Shown here piece by piece: positions 44,455 to 56,349 of a DNA stretch of 64,000 bases (position 1 is its first letter; each line of letters opens with the position of its first letter). Source of the stretch: Pseudopithomyces maydicus (Eukaryota > Ascomycota > Dothideomycetes > Pleosporales > Didymosphaeriaceae); the NCBI GenBank assembly GCA_026873275.1, contig JANTUC010000005.1, forward strand, positions 2,232,001 to 2,296,000. The letters run 5' to 3'. The notes beneath the pieces were generated by a model, which was given only the letters and a program-made list of their open reading frames with translations, ran no database searches and had not been told where the DNA came from. A program made the position numbers and the translations under genes.

Positions 44455-45671
44455 TTACACCACTTCCATCCTTCCTTCCTTCCTCCCTCCCTCCTTCCCT
44501 CCTTCCCTCTCCCACCCCTCACCCAATTCTCTCCCCCAACCACGCACCCCCCTCCCCACAATCCTCCCCTTCTCCCCCTCCATCCCCAACATCCCCGCCA
44601 CAAGCACCACATCATGGCACGCCCCCTCCTCGACATCGACCTCAACCTCGCACCCCTCCCCGCGCATCACCCTCACCCAGTCGGTCCCCTCCCCACACAG
44701 CGCCTCCGCGCCCCCCAGACTAACCCACATCGGGACCCCCGTCGCAAACCCTTCGCTAAAATCAACGTACGGATTCCCCTTCAACCCCGTCGGGCCGGCC
44801 AGCGGGAGGTTCTGCGCCGCGAGCGCGGCCGCGCCCCACGCGATGAAGGGCCTCGGGATGTAGTCGCTGCGGGCGCCGGGGTAGCTGGACTCGAAGGTGG
44901 GCGGGACGACGGTGGGGTTTATCCAGGGGCTCCAGAGGAGGGCGGCGGCTGGCTGGGGGATGTCCAGATCGCCGCCAAAGTCGCAAATGTAGCGCAGCAG
45001 GCCGATGGCGCAGTTTGCGCCTGCCGAGTCGCCGCTGAGGACGATGCGGGAGGGGGCACGCCCACGTCGTGCAGGAGGTAGAGGTAGGACGTCAGCGCGT
45101 CCTGGAGGGCTGCCGGGAAGGGATTTGAGGTTGCGCTTGGGGGGAGGGTGGAGAGGCGGTAGGAGGGGCTAGGACGTGGGTTGCGGGTGTGGAGGTTGCG
45201 AGGGCGGTTGCGAAGGGCCCCATGTAGTCCTTGCGGCCGTCGCCGATGACGAACGCGCCGCCGTGGATGTGGAGGATTACGAGGAGGTCCGCTGGAGGCG
45301 TAGATGCGGACGGCGGGGAGGGATACCATATAGCGCCCAGGTCGGCGGGTTGGACCGTCTGCGGGGCGGCGAGCATTGGGCCTTTGAATTTGGCGGCATG
45401 TTTGGGGTGGGCTTTTAGGAGGACGAATTGCGAGCCTTCGGTTGAGGGGTGAGGGGAGGGGCGTCCTGACGCGGATGAGGGAGGAGGTGTAGAGGAAGGC
45501 GCGGACGATGCGGATGGAGAGCGCCTGGCGGAAGGAGTACTTTGGGTGCTGTGGTGCGAGGGCAGCTTTGAGGATCCAGAGGGGGAGGCGGGAGAGGTTG
45601 AAGAGGAGGGAGCCGAGGACGAAGGCGCCCTTGAAGGGCTGGTGGGTGATGAGGTTTGCGAGGGATGCCAT
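44455..45671 (-). CDS. Alpha/beta-hydrolase esterase (hormone-sensitive-lipase type) with three frame breaks
   Basis: Predicted esterase/lipase with oxyanion motif HIHGGAFVIGDG, nucleophile elbow SGDSAGAN and a likely catalytic His in EGACHDVVL. ATG at 45671 starts a hydrophobic N-terminal segment (FVLGSLLFNLSRLPLWIL), probably a membrane anchor. The conserved sequence moves through three frames. The shifts are at G4 45446-45449 (one base too many), G4 45165-45168 (one short) and G5 45052-45056 (one short). Correcting these joins TPLPSPSTEGSQFVLLKA, THVLAPSYRLSTLP and HDVGVPPSRIVLSGDSAG into one protein of about 405 residues. The C-terminal 35 residues are Gly/Glu/Arg-rich and come from a CCTTCC-type repeat, so the true end may be polymorphic. 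Confidence 0.75.
44461..44520. repeat. CCTTCC/CCCTCC microsatellite
   Basis: Imperfect pyrimidine repeat on the plus strand, overlapping the C-terminal codons of the esterase on minus, where it encodes a Gly/Glu/Arg/Lys-rich tail. Confidence 0.7.
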
Positions 45672-46782
45672 GGTCGGTCGACTTGGCCCGTTTCGTCTAC
45701 TCTTTCTCGAGACCAGCTACGCTGCAGTTTATGTATGCACGTATACACGTATGTACGTATATGTATGACCCGTCCCAACACGCCCCGATATCGAAATTAC
45801 CACCCAGACTTTTGTGCGACGCTCGCTCCCCACCACCGCCGCAAGGGGGCATCTCCCATCCTTATAACGGCACCCAGCAGCCGTGTATGTCGAGCTGAAC
45901 TAAGATTATTACACTCTAGCACCGCGTGGCATTTGGACAAACGGGTAATCTGTGCGCTTAGCGCAGGCCCCATTTACCACGTTGCAGCTCGAGGGCTGGG
46001 CCGGGGGGTTCAATTTTGGGTGCATAGGTAGGGCTACCGGTAGGTGGAATGTCGTCGTTCAAGCTGATGCGGGAGGGGTTAGCGCGCGGCGACCAAGTCC
46101 GATTGGCGATGGCGCGGCGAGAGTGCGCCGCTGATGGGGTGGAGTTCCTCGGTCCACATGTGGCACAGAGTACCGGTATGTGTTCCAGTCTTCCGGTAGC
46201 CCGTATGACAGATAACTTTATTCGGTAGTGGGTAGATAGTGATACTCGGCGTTTTGCCAGCGGACGAACGTCTTCTTCGAGCAGCTTGAGAGCGCGGGAA
46301 ACCTAGACGGTAAGTAACACGACCAGAATTCCACTAGGTCTGTATTAGCATGGCTGCGAAGATGCGGCGTCACTCTGCAGTCGATATGAAATTTAAAACG
46401 ATCAGTCTGCTGCCGTGTAATTCGTGGTTATTAGCTACATACGCGGTACTACCCACGTATCTACTAGAGACCAATCAAACATGTGGTCGATGCTCTCCTC
46501 GGTGTTGCCAAGCCGAAAGTGGCACGTACGGAGACGCCACAGCTACCTACCCAAACCTCGGTATGCCTGATCTTATCCACTCATTTCCGTACTCAACGCA
46601 GTGCCGCAATTAGTCTAGCCTACAATTTTTTCCAAGGAGAAAGTATTTCCGAGGCGCAAGATGAGTCAGCTGAGAGCATGCATCCGATAGCATGTCACTG
46701 GTACGGAAAAACATGGCAGAAACAGCGAAGACTGCGTCTCAGCATCACTTTGCGAGATAAGTCTGCGACTTCCAACTCCGTA
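45672..46782. other. Intergenic region
   Basis: Upstream of the esterase and downstream of the dynamin-like gene, both minus. Contains a GTAT/ACGT-rich stretch (45730-45765). Plus-strand frames at 45546-46031 and 46483-46881 have no motif; the latter overlaps the dynamin terminus. No gene seen. Confidence 0.4.
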
Positions 46783-49766
46783 CTAATCGCGCATGATACC
46801 CTCCATCGAACCCGCAGAAAAGTCAGTTCCAGGCGTAAAGGGCCCAGAGCGGTGACCCAAAGAGGGAAAACCACCTGCTGACTGCAGCACATTGATGTTG
46901 TTGCCGTGCTTCGCTTGCAACGCATCGAGGTAGCCTTGACCCTCCAGCAGCGCATTCTTCATGGCTACAAGCTGCCTACGGCGGTCAGCATGCTGGGACG
47001 GCTCCTCTAGCAGCTCCATAGCCCGTTGTGCTCCATCCTCGATGTCATGAATACCGAGCGTGTCGTCCATTTCCTCGCGCAACTTGGTCCTCAAACGTTT
47101 GAACAGCTTTCCTTCAATGCTCATACAAATGGCATCGTGGAAACGGTCAGCAGCTAACTCGTAGTAGCTGGTGATCCGCGCAATGACATCAATCGCTTTC
47201 TGGTAAGGCTCTTTGGCGAGCAACGCACGCAACCTCTCGTCTTTGCACAGGCGCTCCTGGGAGGGAACCTTCTCCACACCTACATGCTCCCCCATTTCTT
47301 GCATGTAGACCTTCAAGCGAGCGTTAAAGCGGGCCTCGGTATATTTCTCACGCAATAGTTCCTTTGCCTGATCGAATTTCTTCTGGTGGAAAATATACGG
47401 ACCTTCCCGTTCATATCCAAGGATGTCGACGGACAAAGTACAACGCTGCTCGGCCATCGAGGTATTGATGATGTCTTCGACGATGCGCCAGGCATCCCCG
47501 TACAACTTTGTCTCGTTACGAGTACCAAAGTATTTGTCGAAGATGCGACGTACGTACAGCTTGAGCTCGTGTTCTAGATCGTCGAAAAGCTTCGCAAGCG
47601 GGAGGTGCCAGTATTGAAGGGTACGCTTGATCATGTCATTGACCACCATGGGTTGGAGTTGATCGTGAATCTTTGTGATGGAGTATTCCGCAAGGTGTTG
47701 GACAACCTTATCCAGTTCATACACGGTCCTGAGATCGACATAATTGTGGCCAGTAACTTTCCTCCTAGATGGTGTAGCCGTCGCTGCCTTTGTTGAGCGC
47801 GGCGTCTTCGTAGGTGTCGATCCTGGTGTGTCATCGAGCTTGCGCTTCTTCTGTGGAGTCTCTGGTTGGCTATGCTGTAAATTTCCAGTGAGTTCATCGT
47901 CGTCTAGATACACTGGATCGTGGGAGGATTGTCCTGGCAATGTGGATTTGTAGATGCCTCGATCATGCAGCCCGATGGTACGCATCGTAGGCCTCATAGC
48001 AAGAAGAGATTCGATGAACCTGGAATCAGAATTTGAAGTCAGCATGAGTCACAAGTTTTCGGTGTTTCAATCTCTCCTGAGCCGGATTTGTTCAAGTAAC
48101 ATTCTTCCACTACTGAGGTATGACTTACCGCTGCTGTAAATTCCTCCACAAACTCATCCAATCTTTGCATGGGTAGTCTGCCTCCATTTCCTTCCGCACA
48201 ATGGTTGAAAAATCGATCAACAAATCAGAGATTTTGCGCACGGCACTGTGGCTTGGTGGCGGCTCTGGCAGCTTTTGCAACTCGAGTTCTATCTCATTGA
48301 GACGATCTTTCACCTGCGTGTATATGGTCGGCAGAGCTCTCAGCATCAGAGTAGCCAGCTGCTCAGATAAATATTGCTGCAAGTTTGCGGTTCCGAACCG
48401 AGATTGATGGTCGCGCAGACCAGAGCACCATGGTTCTGTTTTCGCGAAAAAAGATACTCTTGTTCGCGGGCTTCCTTGTGCGTAAGGTGGTTGTTCAACA
48501 TCAACTGGTCAGGGTTCTTCACTACAAAGTAGCCATGACCGAACTTGAGCTCAAGTCCGTTCAACACCTTGCGTATGGGAGAATCCGAGCTTCCCGCTGG
48601 GAGAAGGTCGGGTTTGGTGAGCACCCCTACATAGATTAGTAACGTGATCGCCAGGTGTTTGGAGACTCGAACTTACCTATACATCGCTCACCAGCCCCCA
48701 CTCATTGCGGGCAAGACCAGAGGCAATAGACGTGGCTATGTCAGCAGCCAACGAACAAGCCACTAACACGAGAGCGTCGGGGTCTTTAACGTAGTCCTGC
48801 ACTAGTTGCTTGACCAGAGGTACATCTGTGGGGTTTTCCGATTGGCTGATAAGACCTGGAAGGTCATAGAAGGACAAATTTGGAAGGCCCGGTTGAGTCA
48901 CATAGATGCAAACGATGTTTGGGCTGAAGTTTACCATGTGGCCCTCATCTTCTTCGAGTGGTGTGTTCCGTCCTTGTGCAAACACGGTTGGATCCTCGAG
49001 GGGATGAACCAGAGCCAACTGAGCGCGATGAATGGCCTTCTCAAGCTCACCCGGGGTATTACATTCTGCGAACCCAATCTCCTGCACCTCAAGGTTGGGA
49101 ACCCATCCAGGAAACTTGTCGGTGTGTGCCATCGGATCAAATCGGTAATTATAGCGTAGTGAAACGCGAGCGCTCCATGCACCCCTAGGATCGTTCAAGG
49201 AGGCTAAGCTGATGTAAAGCGGACAGCGTGTACAAGTACCGCCTGCTCGGGGTGTGCGAACACCGGAAATCGCTTCAATGACTGAAGACTTCCCAGAAGA
49301 TTGTTCGCCAAGGACCACACACTTCGGCAACTGGATGTGTTGTTGGTGAAGACCCAAGCCTTCCAGATGGTTGATTACTTCGATAATTTCTTTCATATGA
49401 ACGCCGAGCGCGGTTGCCTCGTTGAAATGATGCTCAGGCGTTGGAACAGTGTTCAGCTCGCCTAGTGACACGATTAGTATAGTACAGTTTGGTAAGAGTC
49501 CATATATACTTACTGGCTTGACGAAACGGGAGTGACACTGGGGTAGGCTGCGAATGCTCGGCAGGTGGAGATTGGGTCTCGGTCCTCCGCGGGGTCGCGT
49601 ACCCATTAAAAGTACCCCGGCGCACATCGTGCTCAGGTACAACAATGCCGCTGTTGGATCCCGCATGCGATTGCGACTGAGGTTGGGTATGCGTAGGCGG
49701 TGGAGGTGCCTCCTGATGCTGCGCCTGCTGGCGAGCTCTCGAAGCCCTGGTCATCGCACCTGACAT
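46783..49766 (-). CDS. Dynamin/Mx-like large GTPase, two frame breaks
   Basis: Membrane-remodelling GTPase of the dynamin superfamily, Mx-like branch common in filamentous fungi. Exons 49766-49514, 49461-48677, 48626-48129 and 48019-46783. ATG at 49766 (MSGAMTRASR), with a Gln/Pro-rich N-terminal extension. GTPase motifs: P-loop GEQSSGKSSVIEAI, switch Thr in TCTRCPL, DLPGL, TKPDLL. The middle and GED regions follow (LQQYLSEQLATLMLRALP, FHDAICMSIEGKLFKRL). A Pro/Thr/Lys-rich insert with basic KKRKLDD sits in the stalk, and the tail is Gly/Ser-rich. Two single-base breaks are inferred. One is at C5 48695-48699, where an extra G on the coding strand yields GAGERCIGVLTKPD. The other is near 48418-48433, after RKQNH and before GLRDHQSRFGTANL. 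Confidence 0.88.
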
Positions 49767-50902
49767 CTTCGCCAATAGCAACGGCAAAAGAACAGGCGCA
49801 AAAAAGCGAGGTTATGAAGGAAGGCGCTGGGGGAGAAGGAAGTAGTTCCCAGGGAAGTGCAGGTGCCCAGGTGGGGCACCAAGCACATGCAGTTAAAGAA
49901 CGCCCACGGTGGTGAAGCGCAAAGCGATCGAACTGGAAGTGTGGTGAAGAGAGAGAAAAAGGACAGGACGGAGACACGCCCTGGTCACTATTGTTGTGAG
50001 TAGTACCTTGGCTGGCCTGGTAATAATATTATGCGTTTGCGTTGCCCTGGTGAAAGTGATATATAAGGAAGGTACGCCAAGACCCTAAAGCCAGCGACTA
50101 TGGCTTGCAGTTTCTAGTTATGGAAATGTATCAAACACTTGTGGCAGGAAATACAAGAGGCAGCTTTTCGAAGCGGTCAAGTATGTATGGAGGGCTGGTA
50201 TGGAAGAGGGAGAGGCTTTGTATTGGGATATGCAGGCGGTCAGAAGTACCGGTTCGAAGCAAGATTGAGAGTTGAACTTGAGACGAGGAAATAGAGAGTG
50301 GAATGATTTCAATGGGTATGCAGATAATTAGTAGGTAAAAGAGACGAACATCTCTCACCATAGTTGGTCATCTGATCACACAATGCATTGCTCCCCGACT
50401 TTCTCTTTTGATCTCTTTTGAGGAGGAATTTAGTTAGACAGAAGCGTCTTTCATACAAGCCAATGAGTTTTCAAGGTTGTAAATGAAAGTTGATACTGAG
50501 GAGAATTATCAATCCCATCAGTGTAAATTGGCTTGGTGGAACCATAAGAGCGCTTCCAATTTCTATCGCGCATACAAGATAACCACAAGATGACAAGAGA
50601 ATTACTACGATACATCTCGAGTTCGAGACATATAACCATGGTCAGCACGCGATGGGATGTTGGGTATGGTGTTTGGTGGTTCTCATGGCACGATGGCGAG
50701 GCGACCGATGACGGGCATGGATGTCGGCGACTCCAACCTCCGAGGGTCACGTGCGGCGTGCAGATTGGCAGGTGCAAGGGTTTGGAGAAAAGTTGAGCGC
50801 ATCACTCACATCCTACACCTCCACGCCGCCATCTTTCTCCGCCATCTGCACGTCCGTCCCGGATTTCAATCTTGCTCTTTCCTGCACTTCACATAATTCG
50901 CG
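49767..50902. other. Divergent intergenic region
   Basis: Between the dynamin-like gene (minus) and TIM17 (plus). Short frames at 50118-50361 and 50451-50777 lack motifs. Nothing else seen. Confidence 0.4.
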
Positions 50903-51496
50903 ATGGACCACACCAGAGATCCCTGCCCCTGGGTCATCCTCAATGATTTCGGAGGCGCATTCGCTATGGGGGTAGGTGCTTCATCATCGCTCAAACTTCT
51001 TAGCTAACGTGACATCACAGGCTGTCGGTGGTGCAGTATGGCACGGTATCAAAGGCGTATGCAGGCCCGATCGTCGCATGCAATCCGTCCCAAGTTTCTA
51101 ACTGTAGCCCAGTTCCGCAACTCCCCTTACGGCGAACGGCGCATTGGTGCCATCACAGCGATAAAAGCCCGCGCACCCGTGCTCGGCGGCAACTTCGGTG
51201 TCTGGGGTGGTCTTTTCAACACATATGACTGCGCCGTCAAGGGCATAAGGAAGAAGGAGGACCCGTGGAACGCCATCATCGCTGGATTCTTCACCGGCGG
51301 CTCGCTTGCTGTGCGAGGAGGCTACAAGTCGATGCGCAACGGCGCGATATCGTGTGCCATCCTGCTCGCTGTCATCGAAGGCGTCAGCATTGGTTTCAAC
51401 AGGATGATGGCCGACAACACAAAGCTCGAGGCGCCGCCGATGCCTCCCCAATCCGCACCGGCTGCCCCCGCTGGCGGCATGGCCGTGGCCGCATAA
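50903..51496 (+). CDS. TIM17: Tim17, mitochondrial inner-membrane translocase subunit
   Basis: Core subunit of the TIM23 presequence translocase. Exons 50903-50971, 51021-51056 and 51113-51496. The first two are tiny, and both junctions keep the conserved sequence (FGGAFAMG then [12 protein letters not shown] then [10 protein letters not shown]). The start [20 protein letters not shown] and the four-helix Tim17 fold with GxxxG-type motifs ([37 protein letters not shown]) are characteristic. About 162 residues, with an Ala/Pro-rich C terminus, normal for fungi. The protein would be truncated if only the last exon were read. Confidence 0.96.
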
Positions 51497-52122
51497 AAAC
51501 TTCGCTTCGACGACGCTTTTCCGAGAATTTGGCTTTAATGTATAAATGGCGGTTGGGGTTTTCTGGACGTTTTGCATATCCCGCTGTGATGGCGGTCGGC
51601 GTTTACACTCTACTCAGGCTTCTGTGCAATACCTGTATCATATGTCATGGTCTGTACCGATAGCGTGGTGTCCCTAGAAGGGGAAATGGAATCTGGTTGG
51701 CGAACACTTGGCCTTCTTCCTTGCACTCCGGTTTCTGGATGCTATGCGATAAATTAACTACTCTTGCAGACTAGCTGACATGCCAGAATGAGCGCACAAC
51801 ATTAAGCACAAGGAACCCGACCACGTCTTCGAACCTACCGAGCAGGCCCTTCCGTACGCAACGATCGAACTCCATGATCCCCGCAATATGACACCACTTC
51901 TTTTCCAATGACCAACGGTCATTGCGCATGCGATTCCTCAGAACAGCACAACAGCCTTCGTTGCCTCTGAGAAAGGCGGTGCTGTTCTCACAGAATGGCT
52001 TGGATATTGGACAATATGGAATATACACCGCACGCTGCGTCTCTAGAAAGGCTTTACCTCATTTGAAATTCGTCATGGATTCATTATGGTTCCTAGCTAT
52101 ATTCGCTCCTCAATATGGCTTG
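51497..52122. other. Intergenic region between convergent genes
   Basis: 3' flanks of TIM17 and of the small gene at 52123. No gene seen; the frames at 51771-52028 and 51922-52128 have no motif. Confidence 0.4.
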
Positions 52123-52367
52123 CTATAGATCGGTCTTTCCGAGACCAAGATGATCGGTTCCGCCCGAGGACGATTTGCCATTCGCAGCTGTGCCAGACTC
52201 ACCTGCTAACATTAGTACCAACTCAGACCTAATAAGCAAAGCAACTCACCCTTCGCGACATTGGATGCACCCTTTCCAACACCCTTCACCCCCTCACCAG
52301 CAGCCTCGGTGGCGCCCTCGGCAGTCTTTCCCACGGCACCGGTAACTTTGTTAACTGCGTCGGCCAT
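52123..52367 (-). CDS. Tiny Gly/Ala/Lys-rich two-exon protein
   Basis: A 65-residue protein easily missed because it is split. Exon 1 is 52367-52250, the intron 52249-52203 is 47 bases (GTGAGT donor, CTAAT branch, CAG acceptor) and exon 2 is 52202-52123. Residues 1-40 are a repetitive amphipathic segment (NKVTGAVGKTAEGATEAAGE, then GVKGVGKGASNVAKG) like CsbD/LEA-type stress proteins, and the end reads GGTDHLGLGKTDL. The two exons join in phase with GKGESGT-like continuity. Such small hydrophilic proteins are often abundant in spores or under stress; here that is inference. Convergent with TIM17. Confidence 0.7.
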
Positions 52368-52863
52368 TGTGTTTGTAGTAATGTAGATGTAATTCGAAAG
52401 AAGATCTTATAACTGCACAGAGGAATAGGTTTTCGAGTAATGTGTAAGAACGTAGATTTCCCAAGCAAAAGAGAGCTATATGTATGTATAAGCACCACGA
52501 TCGCCGCGCACCGCGTCACTCGCGCTCGTCGTGGAGCTGCAGAACTTGGATATGCAGCTGAGCTACATCATTGCGGGGATAGCCCACCTATTGCGCTGCA
52601 GGTACCGTGCCGTGCATCGCGGGGAGCGGAGAGGCATCGCAACAATGACGTGACCGGGTGTGCATCTACCATATCACATACCAGGGGAAATCTTCCGGCA
52701 TCTAGAAGCCTGTAGCTCGTCGGGCGCCCTAGGTGCATACATACATGACGCAGCGGCTTAGGCGGACCCACTTGCGCCGACCTACCTACCTACCGTACCG
52801 TACGTACAACACCACAACCACCTAGACTACCGCATATCATTCATGTAGTCTAACAACACCTAA
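52368..52863. other. Intergenic region
   Basis: Promoter of the small gene and 3' flank of the lipocalin-like gene (both minus). Contains CCTACCTACC and CCGTACCGTACGTAC short repeats (about 52780-52810). Confidence 0.4.
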
Positions 52864-53478
52864 CTAAACCCTCTTCCTCCACAAAACCACATTCCTCACC
52901 CCACTCGTCTCATTCCTAATCACCAACCTCAACCATCCCCCATACTCGCTCCCCTCCCCCCAATCGTAAAGTTCCTCGTAAAATAAACCCCATCATAGCT
53001 CGGCACATTCGACAGCAACGGCCCATGCACCACGACGCCGTCGTCCTCCTCGCTCTCCGGCAACACCGATAGGGTGAACGGCGCCGCGTACGCCAGATTG
53101 TGCTTCCCCAGCACGGCCCACTGCGCGTCGGTCGTGTTGTCGAAGTGTGCGTATTGGAGGTCGTGAGGGCGGTATTCTGGGAGCGTGGGCGTCAGGATGG
53201 CGGACATTTGCATGCTGGGGTGGTAGATGATGATGCCGGTGCCTGGGTGTGTTAGTTAGATGGGGAGTAGGGGGGTTGGTAAGGGGGTGCGGTACCGTTG
53301 GGGCCTTGGGCGCTGTCGATGCGGGGGTTGGGAGCTTGGTGCCGTTGGGGTAGATGCTGGAAGGTAAGTGTTAGATAGGGTCTTGTGGATATGGTGAGTC
53401 ATGATTGACATACGAGGTTTGGTTGTAGATGACCCAAGCGCCGGATAAGAGGGCGAGGAACTCTGATGGGGTCTTCAT
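52864..53478 (-). CDS. Lipocalin-like domain protein, two frame breaks
   Basis: Small protein of the fungal lipocalin-like (lipocalin_5-type) family, with ligand unknown. ATG at 53478 (MKTPSEFLALLSGAWVIYNQ), two introns (about 53357-53414 and about 53245-53297), then exon 3 with GIIIYHPSMQMSAIL, the typical strand pair of the family, and FTLSVLPESEED. Two one-base losses are inferred. A C in the run 53330-53332 (coding strand) gives LPNPRIDSAQGPNGTG across the second exon. A G in the run 52956-52961 restores the tail GGEGSEYGGWLRLVIRNE, ending VLWRKRV at the TAG 52864-52866. Read literally the protein would end early. Length after correction is about 165 residues. Confidence 0.7.
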
Positions 53479-54350
53479 GCTGTTGTTGAATTTTGAAATG
53501 CAAATTTACTTGCGTTGATAGCTTTTTGGGCCATCGCGCATATATACGGGGCCGAAGCGTCCCCGTCGGTAAGTAGACATTTATATGTGTAAGTCGAGCT
53601 ACAGTGCGATATTGCAAGGATAAGGCGCACGTAAGAACCAAGAGGTGAAGAAGATTGGTTTCCATTTGAGCAAGATGTATTCAGGGTATTTGAATGGGTA
53701 ATCATTACCGATGCTGGGGACCCTTCCTTGGAAAATCTCCATTCTATGCCTTGAAGCGGTCATCATGTTGGATACGAGTGACAAATCAGGCTGTGGAAAA
53801 TTTACGAGGATCGGTCAAGAGTAGGTGTTGTGTACAATAAGCAACGCCATGTACCCATCTTCAGCCTGACGGTATTTTGCATTTTCAACCTCTGCTCTTT
53901 GTAGACAAACTTCCATCGTAATGCAGTAATTGGCTTTAGCCTGTGGCCACATCGAGTTTTCAAGGCCTATCTGGGATGGCAAGGAAAGCTAGCGCTGAGA
54001 TCTGGTCACAGCATCGGTAGTTCCAACGAGATACGAGTTATCTACCGACTTGAAGTAGAGTGTTTGCAGGGATGGTAATAACAGTATGCGTGGCGGCTTA
54101 TCGCATAGATTAACTTGGATCTGGAACACAGTCACGCCTGAGTGAAACATTATCAGAAGTGCCCATTTCTGTAAGGGGATTTTCCGAATATAATCAATTT
54201 TTTGATTCGAAGTTTTGCAAATGAAAATTAGTATTAAAAATGCTAGCTATCTGGAAGTCGATGATAGGATAAATTGACTATGATGTTATCGCGAATGGTG
54301 CCTTTATCTTTTTTTCCTTTCCATTTCTGCGGCTTTTACTTTATCTCTGA
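53479..54350. other. Intergenic region
   Basis: AT-rich, between two minus-strand genes. Frames at 53475-53705 have no motif. No gene seen. Confidence 0.4.
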
Positions 54351-55334
54351 TTACTTCTTACGAAAAGCATTGTATACACGGATCAAGACATACCCAAAAC
54401 CCAGGAGAGGCTTCCTAATGGCGTTCTTATACCTAGATCGACGTTCAGGTGTACTAACTGTTGTTGAGCTTCTTTGATCCACATTATATTCTTCCTGTGC
54501 AGATACCCCTATCGGGTCGCTTTGTGCTGTGTCACCTTCTCCTTGCGAAAGCCCTCTACTCAGCCATCTCTCATCAAGGGCTTCCCTCAATCCATCATAA
54601 TATTTGCACTGCTCGGTGTGCACCCTTTTCCCATCCGCCTCCTTAGAAACAAGCACCATTTCATCGTCTATGAGTTCGAACACAAGCTCAGTCTTCCACA
54701 TATTGTGCATCGATGCGATTTCCAAAAACCAATTCTGCACCCGCAGTCCCTCGAAGTGATCTCTCATCTCCTTGAAAGCCTGAACATACCGGTCCAAAGG
54801 GTTTTCCTCGGTACCTAATAGCTCGACTTGATGAGTATATCCCTGGAACCTGACGGTCTCCGGATAAGTCTTGCCCTCTTGAAGATACTGGGTGAGAATC
54901 CATACAAATGACCGAGGGTCTTCGCTCGGAGTCATACCCGGGTTTGTCCAGTCGAGCACATGCTGCACGTCGACGTCCATGCAGCGAAACTTGGTTTGAT
55001 CCAGTGGAAGTTTGCCCGAGCGCCAGTCTGGAGGACTGCGCGCCCGAAAATCGTGGTCTATATCGTAGACCCATGATGCATGCAGTGAGTATTGTTCAAG
55101 AGCCTCATTCATGAGAGTCTTGCAAGTGAGAAGCCATGTTGGCGAAGTGACAAACGAGTCCGGGAATGCTATTTTACAGCAACGGCGGCCGTAGTGAGTG
55201 TAAACGTCACATCCATCAATGCCACCTGGTATGGTCACGCGCAGGTAAGGATCCGCTGTGAAGATGTGGTGGTAGATTCCGTTGCGCAGTTCCCGTGGGA
55301 GATTGAACAGCGATAGTGATGGACGTATATCCAT
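54351..55334 (-). CDS. F-box-like/2EXR-type fungal protein
   Basis: Single exon, 327 residues, ATG at 55334. The N terminus SLFNLPRELRNGIYHHIF matches the short leucine/proline motif that opens many fungal F-box-like and 2EXR-type proteins (LPxELRxxIY). The rest has no catalytic motif; it contains a helical region around FKEMRDHFEGL and a basic C terminus (RRSRYKNAIRKP) with a weak hydrophobic end. Such proteins are numerous and fast-evolving in filamentous ascomycetes; some may be SCF adaptors, but that is not shown here. Confidence 0.7.
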   Translation of the reverse strand: MDIRPSLSLFNLPRELRNGIYHHIFTADPYLRVTIPGGIDGCDVYTHYGRRCCKIAFPDSFVTSPTWLLTCKTLMNEALEQYSLHASWVYDIDHDFRARSPPDWRSGKLPLDQTKFRCMDVDVQHVLDWTNPGMTPSEDPRSFVWILTQYLQEGKTYPETVRFQGYTHQVELLGTEENPLDRYVQAFKEMRDHFEGLRVQNWFLEIASMHNMWKTELVFELIDDEMVLVSKEADGKRVHTEQCKYYDGLREALDERWLSRGLSQGEGDTAQSDPIGVSAQEEYNVDQRSSTTVSTPERRSRYKNAIRKPLLGFGYVLIRVYNAFRKK

Positions 55335-56349
55335 GCTACCTAGGTAAGAATGCAGTTGACGAAAAAATACTGGAAAGTCGAGGCGGTATTGACGTCTCGG
55401 GTGGTGGTTTGATGGTTTATGTGTGCGAAGATAGTTGAGAGCATCAAGTCAAGGGTGGTTGTTGCCTAGATCTCTACCGACATTCTCGCGCGATTCAACC
55501 GAGTCATACTGCATATCTGATCGCGTTTCCGCAAGTTGAGACTGTTTAAGTAAGTCGCGAACTGCAGCGCATCTCAGTCGTACGTTTGAGTGGAAAGTAG
55601 AAATTCAGAATAATTTCAAGAGTCCCCACAGTTGTCCTTGATACTCGTCCGTCAAGAACGAACTTGAAGAGTACATAGCTTTGGGAAGGATTACCCCGGT
55701 AAGATCGAGATCTGATGATTCGGAGCAGCACATGCATGCCCATGCAACCGTGCACTGCCCGAAATGTCTGTCTTTCCACACTACTTACTACGACCGCATC
55801 ATCTCCGACTTGACTTACACATCTACAATTAAATTTATCTTGCTTTATCAGACATACCATGTGCTGTCGAGTTTGTTGGAGGCTGATATATACTAGTTCA
55901 GCTGCAAGCTGACCTAGCGATTTTGATCCCAGCGAACAGCTTCACCGCCCGCAAGGCGCTCAGAGTTTAGTCGAAAATGAGCTGGCTAGCTTACAGATCG
56001 CCCAAATGGGAAATATGCTCGCTCCTGGGTCTATTTGGACTCTAAACTGTCGTATTCAAGACTCACAGTCGAACATTTGGTCTTTTGACTTCTTGGCAAC
56101 GATCCTCGACCGGGTTTCCATTGCAAGGATATCGCCTAGAAGCAGCTGAAAGAGATCGTAATCCAGCCAGCCGTTAGATTCACCCCTGGCAGTAATAGAG
56201 TATTCAGCCAGCCTGGCGACAATGTAGTTTCACCCAGAACGGTCAACACTGGGACAATGTTTCTGGCACACGAGTAACGGAATGATAGCAAATATAAGTA
56301 TAAGAGAGGTATAGAGAGTTTCGCATCAACTCCAGAACACATTCTCACG
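55335..56349. other. Divergent intergenic region
   Basis: Promoters of the F-box-like gene (minus) and the multicopper oxidase (plus). The frames 55546-55860 and 55681-55896 overlap on opposite strands without motifs. No gene seen. Confidence 0.4.

Noticed and set aside
50230..50270. tRNA-like B-box (GGTTCGAAG) near 50250
   Set aside because: No matching A-box, acceptor stem or cloverleaf could be drawn around it.
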